From Microvirga calopogonii (GTDB taxonomy: Bacteria; Pseudomonadota; Alphaproteobacteria; Rhizobiales; Beijerinckiaceae), in assembly GCF_003347665.1 (NCBI RefSeq), contig NZ_QDGA01000002.1, forward strand, positions 248,001 to 312,000: a stretch of DNA of 64,000 nt. The letters are read 5' to 3'. The notes below the pieces were generated by a model. That model was not told the origin of the DNA. It saw only the letters and a program-made list of their open reading frames with translations, and made no database searches. Positions within the stretch are counted from its first letter, which is position 1. Each line of letters opens with the position of its first letter. A program made the translations under genes and the position numbers. Below, in pieces: positions 45,910 to 54,061 of the stretch.

Positions 45910-46578
45910 TTACTGGTTCGCCGTCATGGTCGGCGAGACCTGACCGCCGAGCGAGGCCCAGGCCATGCTCTGGTCGCCCTCGCGCTTGATGTAGGTGTAG
46001 CCCGTCCTGTGCCAGGGCAGGACGGCATTGCGCTTGTTGTCGAGAATGAAGTCGCCGCGGTTGGTACGCACCATCATGACCGCATGGCCAGCACCTTCCT
46101 CGTCGATCACCACGGTCATGCGCAGTGCGCGGCGGGGAAAGCCGGCCTCGACCAGGCGCTTGCGCTTGACGAGCTGGTAGTCCTCGCAGTCGCCGTAACC
46201 GTCCTCGGCGAAGTCCCAGCGGTCCTCGACGCCCCAATGGTCCATGTCGGTCTTGGGCTTGATGGCCGCATTGACCTGCTGGTTGACGCGCACGATCGTC
46301 TGCCATTCCTTGGCGCCCAGCTGAATGGTTGCCGGCTCGGACGGGTCGACCCGGCATTCCTCGGGGTACTGCTCGCAGAAACGAATCCAGCCCATGATCG
46401 GCTTTGCCATGCCGACCTGCGCGACGGGCTGCGAGGAGCCCGGCAGGATGCTCCCTGTCTGGGTCTGAGCCTGTGCGACCGCGGCACCGCATGCGATGGC
46501 GAGGGAAACAGCAGCGAGACGGAACGTGCTCTTGAAAAAAGGCCGGACGTTCAGAAGCCCGAAGAGAGGTTGCCGCAT
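45910..46578 (-). CDS. Bacterial transglutaminase-like cysteine peptidase (BTLCP, DUF920)
   Basis: 222 residues with a signal peptide (about 1-37, AQA-QT). Papain-like transglutaminase fold with catalytic Cys in YGDCEDYQLVKR (C131), His in GAGHAVMMV (H165) and Asp in ILDNK (D180), the BTLCP pattern. Periplasmic; homologues such as LapG cleave surface adhesins, but this group lacks proof of substrate. Start at ATG after GGTGGGGG. A GGAAC-N16-TGTT sequence at 46667-46691 is an imperfect EcfG-like site upstream. Confidence 0.9.
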   Translation of the reverse strand: MRQPLFGLLNVRPFFKSTFRLAAVSLAIACGAAVAQAQTQTGSILPGSSQPVAQVGMAKPIMGWIRFCEQYPEECRVDPSEPATIQLGAKEWQTIVRVNQQVNAAIKPKTDMDHWGVEDRWDFAEDGYGDCEDYQLVKRKRLVEAGFPRRALRMTVVIDEEGAGHAVMMVRTNRGDFILDNKRNAVLPWHRTGYTYIKREGDQSMAWASLGGQVSPTMTANQ

Positions 46579-46958
46579 TGCCCCCACCGCTGTGCCGTTA
46601 AGGATTTGTTCATCTTTATTGGCACGGCGGGAATGGCGAATTCAAGGCAAGAGTTAAACAAGGGTTAACAGGCCGCAGCCGGTTTGGTTCCGCGCTCCGA
46701 CGGGCTCGCGAAATGCATCGGATCTCGCAGGGCGTTCATGGGAATGTTATCGCAGGTCTGGGGCAGGGAACACGATGGCAGACCGGCCACCGGCCGGGCC
46801 TCAGCGCGGGTGGCCTCGACAGGGTCTGATGGGCCGCACAGATCAGGCGCGTCGTCCGGAACTAAAAGGCCGAGCCCAGCGAACAGTTTACCAGGTTTTC
46901 CGCTCGAACAATGCGCTCTTCAGGGATTGGAGCATCGGCCCACATTTGGGCCGATGCT
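46579..46958. other. Intergenic region with family C repeat at 46892-46961
   Basis: About 380 nt. The right part is a family C repeat (CAGGTTTTCCGCTCGAAC...GGAGCATCGGCCCACATTTGGGCCGATGCTTTA) whose last TTA is the stop of the next small gene. The left part carries the probable promoter of the BTLCP gene. No other gene seen. Confidence 0.55.
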
Positions 46959-47138
46959 TTAGCCGATCTGCTCGAGAATGATGGCCCGGATTTCTTCACG
47001 GGTGAGTGTGGTCTGCTGTGGCTGCCAAGTGGAGAGGGACTTGTGCGGCTGCTTCTTCGGCAAGGGCTGAGACAGCGTCTTGGCGGGCTTCGTATGAGAT
47101 TTCGTGTACATAGGGTCCTTGAGCGGCTTCAGCTTCAT
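46959..47138 (-). CDS. Small basic protein of unknown function
   Basis: 59 residues from MKLKPLKDP, or 50 from the internal MYTKSHTK, which has AAGGA just upstream. Lys/Pro/Gln-rich central part (KPAKTLSQPLPKKQPHKS) and a helical end TLTREEIRAIILEQIG that looks selected rather than random. No signal peptide. No family recognised. Its TAA lies inside a family C repeat. Confidence 0.5.
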   Translation of the reverse strand: MKLKPLKDPMYTKSHTKPAKTLSQPLPKKQPHKSLSTWQPQQTTLTREEIRAIILEQIG

Positions 47139-47671
47139 GCCGTGCCGCTGTTGTTGATGTTGATGGGATCGAATGCGGAGCAAAACGACGGATCCGCCGC
47201 GTGAGCTGCACGCGGCGATCAAACTTCAAAGGTGCGGAAAGCGGGCTCGGCGCTCAATCATGAGCTTCAGAGAGCAGGCCGAACATATCGGTTGGATAGG
47301 ACCAATATGGACTATTTTCCAGTCAATTGCAAGATAGAATAGAAATAATGATGAAAATGCCAGATGAGAACCGCCGAAGAAGCACTGCTCGACCGCTCCC
47401 GACTTTCACCAAAACCTGCCTGAATCCTTAGATTCCGGGGTATAGACAGAGCTAATCTGGACAACGACTTTGTCGATGCGCCTTGTATTCGCCGCAAGTG
47501 GTGCTTAGATAGAGAGCATCGACATTTGGCCGGACAATCGGGCCGTTCCGCCTTGGCCTTCCAGGCGCACGTTCAGACCCTCTTCCCAAACATCGACGAA
47601 CCCGAGTGTGCGGGCGTGCGGCTGCACGCCCCTGGCTCACGTGCATAACAAGCCTATCCAAGGACATTCCC
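47139..47671. other. Long AT-rich intergenic region and cspA leader
   Basis: About 530 nt with no convincing gene; the stretch 47290-47480 is clearly more AT-rich than the genome average. It should hold the cspA promoter and a long 5' untranslated region, as is usual for cold-shock genes. I could not define the promoter boxes. Confidence 0.4.
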
Positions 47672-47881
47672 ATGATTTCGGGCACCGTGAAATTCTACAA
47701 CGATCAAAAAGGCTTCGGCTTCATCCAGCCGGACGATGGCAGCAAGGACGTGTTCGTCCACGCCACCGCGCTCGAGCGCGCCGGCATCCGCGGTCTGCGC
47801 GAAGGCCAGAAGGTCTCCTTCGACACCGCCGAAGACCGCCGCTCCGGCAAGGTCGCCGTCAACAACATTCAGGCGGACTGA
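47672..47881 (+). CDS. cspA: Cold-shock protein, CspA family
   Basis: 69 residues, one OB-fold cold-shock domain. RNP1 KGFGFIQP and RNP2 DVFVHATAL are present; also GLREGQKVSFDTAEDRRSGKVAVNNI. Binds single-stranded RNA and melts structure. AAGGA precedes the ATG. A strong terminator follows. It leads a cluster of small genes ending in rpsU. Confidence 0.95.
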   Translation: MISGTVKFYNDQKGFGFIQPDDGSKDVFVHATALERAGIRGLREGQKVSFDTAEDRRSGKVAVNNIQAD

Positions 47882-47916
47882 GCATGATACGGCGCACGAC
47901 ATGAGTGCTGCCCACG

Positions 47917-47947
47917 AAGCCGCTCCCCGGCGGAGCGGCTTTTTCTT
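47917..47947 (+). terminator. Intrinsic terminator of cspA
   Basis: AAGCCGCTCC-CCGGC-GGAGCGGCTT followed by TTTCTTT: a perfect 10-bp stem with a T-run, 36 nt after the cspA stop. Confidence 0.9.
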
Positions 47948-47964
47948 TCCCACGCCATGATCCA

Positions 47965-48186
47965 ATGGCCAAACTGGGTGCTGAAGCGATGTATACGTTT
48001 CGAAAAACTCCCGCCAAATCGGTGATGTTCGTCGTCGATTACGATGATGCGCGCCGCGCCTATCTCTGGATCGATGATCTGGAAAAGGCTGCCAATGCAC
48101 GCTCCGTCGAATTGACGGCACGCGCCCGCCAGGAACAGGGAACCCTCCCTGAAGGCACCATCACCAGCATTCGGCGTGTCCGATAG
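47965..48186 (+). CDS. Small uncharacterised protein
   Basis: 73 residues from MAKLGAEAM; a second ATG eight codons later gives 65 residues and may be the true start. Compact alpha/beta composition (FVVDYDDARRAYLWIDDLEKAANARSVEL) with no signal peptide or membrane segment. No family recognised. It lies between the cspA terminator and the DUF6481 gene. Confidence 0.55.
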   Translation: MAKLGAEAMYTFRKTPAKSVMFVVDYDDARRAYLWIDDLEKAANARSVELTARARQEQGTLPEGTITSIRRVR

Positions 48187-48231
48187 GGATTTCGGACGAG
48201 TTGGACGGATTTGATAAGATTGACAGGTGAC

Positions 48232-48579
48232 ATGAAGCAAAAAGATTTCGGCGAGCGACTCCAGGTTTCGCAAAGCGCGAAGCAGGCCATGCTGGCGAAG
48301 TTCCACCAGCGGCCCGGTCCGGACGACCCGGCAGTTTCAGAACGGCGTGCCGCGCGTGCTGCCGTGACCGCGGCACGCGACGCTCGCGTCGCCGAACGGG
48401 AAGCCAACCGTCTGGCCGAGGAGACCCGTCTCGCCATGGCGCGTGAAGCTCAGGCGGCCGATCAAGCCGTGCAGGAACGACGCGCCGCAGCCGAAAAGGA
48501 AGCGAGCGATGCTCGACACGAGGCGGAGCGCAAGGCTGCCCGCGATGCTCGCTACGCCGCCCGCAAGGCGCGAAAGTAA
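48232..48579 (+). CDS. DUF6481 protein, long charged helix
   Basis: 115 residues. N-terminal MKQKDFGERLQVSQSAKQAMLAKFHQRPGPDDP, the DUF6481 signature, then an almost continuous Ala/Arg/Glu-rich helix (about 35-115) likely to form a coiled coil. Found with cspA and rpsU in related genomes. AGGTGA precedes the ATG. Possibly RNA- or ribosome-associated, by context only. Confidence 0.8.
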   Translation: MKQKDFGERLQVSQSAKQAMLAKFHQRPGPDDPAVSERRAARAAVTAARDARVAEREANRLAEETRLAMAREAQAADQAVQERRAAAEKEASDARHEAERKAARDARYAARKARK

Positions 48580-48622
48580 CGACGTCTCACCCCGACCATC
48601 ACCGCTGCGAGGAGACTGATCG

Positions 48623-48817
48623 ATGGCTCATAAGTTCAAGGTTCGACAGATGGTTCGCCTGGCCCAACCGGGCTTTTCTGATTCCCGGGCCGGTGCGGCC
48701 AGCATCTACGAGGTTACGCGGCTCATGCCGGCTGACCAGACCGGAGAAGTTTCGTACCGGATCAAGTCAGGAGCGATCGAGAGAGCCGTCCGCGAGAGCG
48801 AGATCCGCGGCACCTAA
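48623..48817 (+). CDS. Small conserved basic protein
   Basis: 64 residues: [24 protein letters not shown]..., then [22 protein letters not shown] and [12 protein letters not shown]. It looks like a small SH3-type beta-barrel (alternating strands, conserved end RESEIR), as found in short rhizobial proteins next to cspA and rpsU. GGAG upstream of the ATG. Function unknown. Confidence 0.7.
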   Translation: MAHKFKVRQMVRLAQPGFSDSRAGAASIYEVTRLMPADQTGEVSYRIKSGAIERAVRESEIRGT

Positions 48818-48897
48818 CGTTTCAGGATCGCTTCTTCGTCGACCCACCACGCCACGCGGTGGCGGAATGCAACCCACGAATCGAGAATGGACATCCT

Positions 48898-49200
48898 TTG
48901 CAAGTTCTAGTACGCGACAACAATGTCGATCAGGCTCTAAGGGTTCTCAAAAAGAAGATGCAGCGCGAAGGCATCTTTCGCGAGATGAAGGCGCGCAAGT
49001 CTTACGAGAAGCCGTCTGAACGCAAGACCCGTGAGAAAGCCGAAGCCGTCCGCCGAAGCCGCAAGCTGGCCCGCAAGCAGGCGATCCGGGAAGGATTGAT
49101 TGCAGCGCCCAAGCCGAAGCCCCGCTTCGCCGGACCGCGCAAACCCGTTGCGGCTGTCAATACGAGCCCCCGCGCCGAGACGGCGGAGACGAAGGTCTAG
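48898..49200 (+). CDS. rpsU: 30S ribosomal protein S21
   Basis: 100 residues. The start of the conserved sequence [43 protein letters not shown] is S21, followed by a basic helix and an Ala/Pro/Lys-rich tail (about 70-100) longer than in E. coli (71 aa). I place the start at the TTG that encodes the first residue of the family consensus; an in-frame GTG 39 nt upstream is the alternative. S21 assists mRNA binding on the 30S subunit. Confidence 0.9.
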   Translation: MQVLVRDNNVDQALRVLKKKMQREGIFREMKARKSYEKPSERKTREKAEAVRRSRKLARKQAIREGLIAAPKPKPRFAGPRKPVAAVNTSPRAETAETKV

Positions 49201-49354
49201 CGGAAGCAGAAACGAAGACCTGCTTGCTGCTAGCAGGCGGCGCCTTATCAACCTGGCGCTCCTGTATTCGCCATGATCGAGGCGACCCGGCAATCTTCGT
49301 CCGGGAGCCTACAGAGATAGTCCCTAAGAACCCGTCCGCCGCTCGGCTCGCATA

Positions 49355-50473
49355 TCAGGGTGCGGCTGCCGACGACTTGTCCTTTGCGGCAAAGGACGGT
49401 TGATAGGGCCGGACGGAGAACGTCTGAAGCCGCACGAGAGCGGCACTCAGGCGCGCAGCCTCCTCGTAGCGGGTCTCGTCATGCGGCGGCTGGTCCGTGC
49501 GGCCGCTGGCAAGCACCTCCGCCGTTGCCACAAGCCGACGAAGCGGTTTGGCGAGCCATGCGGAGAACAGGTACAGCAGGATGAGACCGACCAGCGCGCC
49601 GGCGCCGAGCATCATCCAGAAGGCCTGCGAAATGGCGCGCGTGGGATCGAGAACCGTGTTCAAATCCGCGCGTACGATGAGGCTCCAGCCGAAACTGGGC
49701 ATGTCTTTGAACCGGATCGAGGGAATGACGGCCGTCATGTAGTCCTTGCCGTCCTGCCATCTTTCACGAAGCGAGATCGATGTGCCCTGGCTGGCGGCAA
49801 TGGCCGATCCTTCGGACAAGGTGGTTTCCTTGAGCTCCTGCGGTCCCGAGAGAACAGTGCGATCGCGGGAGACGAGGAGGGCATCGACTCCCTGTCCCCT
49901 CACGGCCTGGATGATGTCCCGGACCATGTTCCAGTCAAAATGCGCTCCGATGACGCCGATCACGGCGCCTTGTTCATTCCTGACCGGGGCAGAGAAATCC
50001 ACGAAGCGACGCGGCTCCGGCGTGGCGGGGAGAAGTTTCGCCAGAAGAACCGCCTCGTGAACGTCGACGGCGGCCGGGCCGCCGAGACCCCGACGGAACC
50101 ACGGCCTCTCGGCGACGCTCGCCCCCTCCAGCATGCCCTTCGAGGCGGCGATGACCTTTCCCTGCACATCGGCTACGCCGATCCAGGTATAACGCCGATC
50201 CACCTGGCTCAGCAGGGTGAACTGCCGGCGGACTTCCTCGGGGTTGTCCAGACGCATGGCACGCGCCATTCCGTCCACGTCCTGCCAAAGCTCGTGCATG
50301 CGCCGCCCGAGCTGGTCGGCAACGATCTCGCCGAGAACCCGCAGGCGCGCGCTGTTGGCGACCTCGGCCCGGCGCTGCATCGCATTCGTGAACATCGAAC
50401 CGGCCACGATGGCCGGCACGAGCATCAGCAAGGCGCCGACGACGAAGACGAGTGTTCTGATTCCAATGCGCAT
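49355..50473 (-). CDS. Double-CACHE membrane sensor lacking an output domain
   Basis: 372 residues. First membrane helix (about 8-28), periplasmic dCACHE region (about 35-280: YTWIGVADVQGKVIAASKGMLEGASVAERPWFRRGL, VIGVIGAHFDWN), second helix (about 283-308) and a HAMP-like segment (KPLRRLVATAEVLASGRT...). It then stops, with only about 30 residues left: no MCP, kinase or GGDEF domain. GGGGAG precedes the ATG. Either a naturally short receptor or a truncated one. Confidence 0.85.
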   Translation of the reverse strand: MRIGIRTLVFVVGALLMLVPAIVAGSMFTNAMQRRAEVANSARLRVLGEIVADQLGRRMHELWQDVDGMARAMRLDNPEEVRRQFTLLSQVDRRYTWIGVADVQGKVIAASKGMLEGASVAERPWFRRGLGGPAAVDVHEAVLLAKLLPATPEPRRFVDFSAPVRNEQGAVIGVIGAHFDWNMVRDIIQAVRGQGVDALLVSRDRTVLSGPQELKETTLSEGSAIAASQGTSISLRERWQDGKDYMTAVIPSIRFKDMPSFGWSLIVRADLNTVLDPTRAISQAFWMMLGAGALVGLILLYLFSAWLAKPLRRLVATAEVLASGRTDQPPHDETRYEEAARLSAALVRLQTFSVRPYQPSFAAKDKSSAAAP

Positions 50474-50497
50474 TCGTGCGCTCCCCTGTCTTGTGCC

Positions 50498-50592
50498 TAG
50501 AGCTGCTTCCCTTGCGTGAAACGGCTCTCTTCTTTGCCTTGCCGCATCTTTTCAAGTAAAACTGGTTTCCGCTTTTGCGTTCGATGCTCTAG
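50498..50592. repeat. Family C-related intergenic repeat, long variant
   Basis: AGAGCTGCTTCCCTTGCGTG...CTCTCTTCTTTGCCTTGCCGC then GCATCTTTTCAAGTAAAAC...CGCTTTTGCGTTCGATGCTCTAG. First half matches the element at 21804-21895. The terminal CTAG supplies the TAG stop of the glycosyltransferase gene. Confidence 0.8.
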
Positions 50593-52562
50593 CGCGACGC
50601 CAGGCCACGCATCCAGCCTCTGATCATCTCGGGAAGGTCGCCCCGTCCGACTCCTGGCCGCGCATCCGCCGTGTGCAGTTTGCGCAGGATACCGTCGCGC
50701 TGTTCCGGGGTCGGACGCAGGGACAGGCGATAGCCGTCGTTCGTTTCGCTCGTTACGCGGATGGCGACATCGCCCACATCCGCCAGCGCAATCGTCCCCA
50801 GCGCGCCCACCGATAGACCGGCCAAACCGCGGACACGGGCATGATCGATCCCGAGCTCGAGCACCCAGGAGGGAAGTCTTTGCGACCCGACGGCCATCGT
50901 GGCCAGTTCCACGGACTCGCGCTGCGGCCGGTTGACGCGAGGCCGCTCGACGCAGACCAGCATCGTGATGGCGAGCACGATCAGGTTGTAGATCGTCCAG
51001 AACAGAATGATCCTGATCCCATCTCCGGCCTTGAACACGTGGCTGAAGTGATCCGGGAAGATCAAGGGCATGAGAATTCCCAGAACGGTGAGGCCGAAGA
51101 GGATCGCGAACGGCTTCATCATCGGCCATTGTACGATGGTCTTCGTCCGGTCGCCGCCCTTTGCCGTGACGCGGAACTTATGCGGCCCCTTGGTCAGCAG
51201 GCCCATTGCCGCGGCGCGTGTGATGGGCCATGCGGCAATGAGCTGGGATACGTCATTGAGCACAGGCCAGATCATGCCATTCGAGATCCAGTTGAGCGTG
51301 ATCAGAACGGCCGCGTAGTACGGAAGATAGTACGAGACGACATCCGTCAGCGAGGCGTTCACGACGATGATGCCGAAGTACCAGTAGAGCAACGGGCCGA
51401 TGAGGGCGATGAGGCGGAATGGAAACGTCGTCATCCAGAACATCGCCGAGTCGACGAGGCTCAGGCGCTGCATGAAGCGCAGTCCGTTGGTGCCGAAGGG
51501 ATTGTAGACGTTGCGCACGATCTCCATCATGCCCAGGCACCAACGTCCGCGCTGCACGACGTATTCATGCAGCCCTTCCGGGGCGAGGCCTTCGGTCAGC
51601 GCTTCGTTCAGGTAGACCGTCCTGTAGCCGTGGCTGTCGAGGCGGATGGTCAGGAGAAAGTCTTCCGTGACGCTCTGCGTCGGCAGGCCGCCGATCTCGC
51701 GCAGCGCCGAGACGCGCACCATCGAGGACGTTCCGCAGCATACCGCGATGCCCCACGCATCGCGGGCAGGCTCCAGATGTTCGAAGAAGAAGCGCTGCTC
51801 ATCCGGATAGGCAGAGGCGATGTAGAGGTTGTGCTGGATCGGATCGGGATTGAAGAAGTGCTGCGGCGTCTGGACAAGGCCGACCTTCGGATCGTGGAAC
51901 AGGGCGACGACCCGGCGTACGAAATTGCGGTGCGGCACGAAATCCGCGTCGAGGACGGCGACGAAATCGGGGGCGTCCTCGTCCTTCAGGCGCTGCGTCA
52001 GCGTGTAGTTGATGTTGCCTGCCTTCGCGTGCTCGTTGGTGGGCCGCGTCCTGTGCTCGGCGCCATAGCGGCGGCAGACCTCGGTCAGCCATTCCCGGCG
52101 CCCGTCGTCGAGCACGAAGATGCGCAGGTTCGGATAGTCGCTCGCCTGCGCGCCGGCGAGCGTGCGTTCGAGAACCTCCAGTTCCTCGTTGTAGGTGGCA
52201 ATGTAGAGGTCGACGCGCGGCGCAGTGCTCCCCCACCAGGCGATGTTCCGGTCCGCCTCCTCATGCCGGTCCTTCCGCCGGGTCAGGAACAGATAGGCGG
52301 TGGTCGAGGACAGGAGAGCCAGGGCTTCGATCGCCACGAACGCCCATCCGACGATGACGTCGATGGTGAGCCCATCGACCGCCGGCGGAACCGTCTCGGT
52401 GATCCGCCAGATCATGTAGCGCCAGCCCAACACGGTCGTCAGGCCGAGCAGCAGGACGCGGATCCAGGTGCTTTTCTGCGTGGCCAGCGGCAGCAGCAGG
52501 GCAAGGCCGATCACGATGGCCAGACCAGCGAGGCTCGACAGGGATTGGTCGAGGACGAGCAT
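50589..52562 (-). CDS. Processive family-2 glycosyltransferase, BgsA/cellulose synthase-like
   Basis: 657 residues. Membrane helices at the N-terminus (about 9-95), GT2 domain with D152/D153, DAD (205-207), TED (299-301) and QRGRW (337-341), then five further helices and a ~120-residue cytoplasmic C-terminal domain (about 540-657) that may be a PilZ-type or other c-di-GMP site. It makes and extrudes a beta-glucan. The layout with a HlyD partner matches S. meliloti BgsA; true cellulose synthase operons would carry bcsB and bcsZ, absent here. Confidence 0.88.
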   Translation of the reverse strand: MLVLDQSLSSLAGLAIVIGLALLLPLATQKSTWIRVLLLGLTTVLGWRYMIWRITETVPPAVDGLTIDVIVGWAFVAIEALALLSSTTAYLFLTRRKDRHEEADRNIAWWGSTAPRVDLYIATYNEELEVLERTLAGAQASDYPNLRIFVLDDGRREWLTEVCRRYGAEHRTRPTNEHAKAGNINYTLTQRLKDEDAPDFVAVLDADFVPHRNFVRRVVALFHDPKVGLVQTPQHFFNPDPIQHNLYIASAYPDEQRFFFEHLEPARDAWGIAVCCGTSSMVRVSALREIGGLPTQSVTEDFLLTIRLDSHGYRTVYLNEALTEGLAPEGLHEYVVQRGRWCLGMMEIVRNVYNPFGTNGLRFMQRLSLVDSAMFWMTTFPFRLIALIGPLLYWYFGIIVVNASLTDVVSYYLPYYAAVLITLNWISNGMIWPVLNDVSQLIAAWPITRAAAMGLLTKGPHKFRVTAKGGDRTKTIVQWPMMKPFAILFGLTVLGILMPLIFPDHFSHVFKAGDGIRIILFWTIYNLIVLAITMLVCVERPRVNRPQRESVELATMAVGSQRLPSWVLELGIDHARVRGLAGLSVGALGTIALADVGDVAIRVTSETNDGYRLSLRPTPEQRDGILRKLHTADARPGVGRGDLPEMIRGWMRGLASR

Positions 52563-53768
52563 CTAGAGGCCGAGATCCGTCAGCCTCTGCCGGATGCCGG
52601 CGAGCGGCCCGTCGATGAACACCACCCGGCCCGTGCGGCCGACGGCGCACGAGAGGTCCGGATCGCCGGCAAGCTCGGGAATGCTCAAGGCCACGTCGAA
52701 ACGGGTCAGGTGTTCAGGGCTCGGACCGATGGCGAGCGTACTGTAGAGGCCGGCGGCCCCCGATCCGCCGAGGCGCGTGATGGTTCCCTGCATGACCCGG
52801 TCGTCGCCGATCAATCGGAACTGGGCCGGCGTGCCGACGCGGAGCGTGGAATAGACCCGCTCGCTCACGCTGGCCGTGACCATGACGGCGGAGCAGTCCA
52901 CGAAGCGGACGAGATCCTGCCCCTGGTTGACGTGCTCGCCGCTGCTGGCAAGGAAGTTCCAGACGATGCCCGGGTTCTGCACCGAGAGCTCCGCCGAGGT
53001 CAGGCGGTTGACCCGGACGCGCTCGGCCGCGATCTGCGTCGAGACCAGATTCAGGCGGCTGCTGACATTGTCGGCCTCCGCCTTGAGCTCGGCCAGCCGG
53101 AGGTCGAACTCCCGGATGCGTTGAATCGAGAACGGCGCATCGTTGTACGAGTCTCCAATGAAGACCCCGTTCTGGGCCGAGGAGAGTTCCGCATTGAGAT
53201 AGGTGATGCGCTCCCGGGCGCTGGCGATATCCTGTTTCGCAACGTCGTACTGAGCCTGGGCACGATCCAGTGTGATGGCGGTCTGGACGCCGCGGGAATT
53301 CAGGTCCTTGGTCCGGTCCAGGGCGCTGTCCGCCTCGCGGAAGCGCGCCTCTGCGGAATTCACGGCAGTCTGCGCCTCGGCGATGCGGGATCGGATCTGA
53401 CGGACCCGCCCTTCCTGATAGCTCTTGGCTTGGGCGTCCAGGACCTTGCGGGCCTCGTCTACCGCCGAGGTCTGGGCCCGGAGCCGGGTGAGATCCGCCT
53501 CGAGGGTGGAACGGGTTCGCTCCAGGTCGATCAGGCGGGCATCGTCGAACTGATTGTCGGTGATGCGCACCACCGCCTCTTCGGGCGAAACCCGGGCGCC
53601 GATGCTGCGCACGGTGAATTCGGCCAGTCCCTGGATGGGCGCCCGGAGCACGGTCGTGCGGGCATTGATCGTAGCATCGGCGCTGGTTCCCGAAAGGTAC
53701 TCACCGACGACGACATAAAGCCCCCCGAGGAGCAGGAGTAACCCCAAGAGGATACGAACGAATTTCAT
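52563..53768 (-). CDS. HlyD-family periplasmic adaptor, BgsB-like
   Basis: 401 residues: one N-terminal membrane helix (about 5-24), biotinyl-lipoyl half-motifs around VLRAPIQGLAEFTVRSIGARV, a long coiled-coil hairpin (about 75-235) and a beta-barrel tail. Its stop is directly followed by the ATG of the glycosyltransferase, so the pair is coupled. In S. meliloti BgsB has this position and shape and aids mixed-linkage beta-glucan export; assigned by analogy. Confidence 0.85.
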   Translation of the reverse strand: MKFVRILLGLLLLLGGLYVVVGEYLSGTSADATINARTTVLRAPIQGLAEFTVRSIGARVSPEEAVVRITDNQFDDARLIDLERTRSTLEADLTRLRAQTSAVDEARKVLDAQAKSYQEGRVRQIRSRIAEAQTAVNSAEARFREADSALDRTKDLNSRGVQTAITLDRAQAQYDVAKQDIASARERITYLNAELSSAQNGVFIGDSYNDAPFSIQRIREFDLRLAELKAEADNVSSRLNLVSTQIAAERVRVNRLTSAELSVQNPGIVWNFLASSGEHVNQGQDLVRFVDCSAVMVTASVSERVYSTLRVGTPAQFRLIGDDRVMQGTITRLGGSGAAGLYSTLAIGPSPEHLTRFDVALSIPELAGDPDLSCAVGRTGRVVFIDGPLAGIRQRLTDLGL

Positions 53769-54061
53769 AGGTTAGAGCTCGATCGGGACCTGAGACGGAA
53801 GAGGCGACACTGACCATTGCCCCTAGCTCCGACCAAGACGCAACCCGTTATCAGACTAGGAAGCAGGCAAAGACATAAGTCTTAACCTGGCAGTTGGTTT
53901 CCATTGGATTACCTCGAAAGAGATGTTTGAGAAAGCCTCTATATTTGATCCCTTCATTTTATTGCGCAGTCTTTTTTCTTGAAGCGGGGACGTACCATAC
54001 GCCATGCTCTCACGGCAGCGTCACCACGACTGAGCCGGTCCGTCTCACGCGGCTGGGATGA
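53769..54061. promoter_or_regulatory. Promoter region of the HlyD/glycosyltransferase operon
   Basis: About 290 nt, markedly AT-rich at 53880-54000. Contains the palindrome AAGACATAAGTCTT (53870-53883), a possible regulator site about 100 nt before the start codon. No gene seen. The stretch TTTTTTCTTG at 53972 may also serve as a weak terminator for the opposite direction. Confidence 0.45.

Noticed and set aside
46667-46691. GGAAC-N16-TGTT upstream of the BTLCP gene
   Set aside because: One mismatch in a four-base -10 element and about 90 nt from the start codon; too weak to call as a promoter.
47452-47685. 77-codon minus-strand frame upstream of cspA
   Set aside because: AT-rich region with no ribosome-binding site and no plausible protein composition.
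50841-53741. 966-codon open frame on the plus strand
   Set aside because: Exactly antisense to the glycosyltransferase and HlyD genes; its translation is rich in R, D, H and Q with no recognisable domain.
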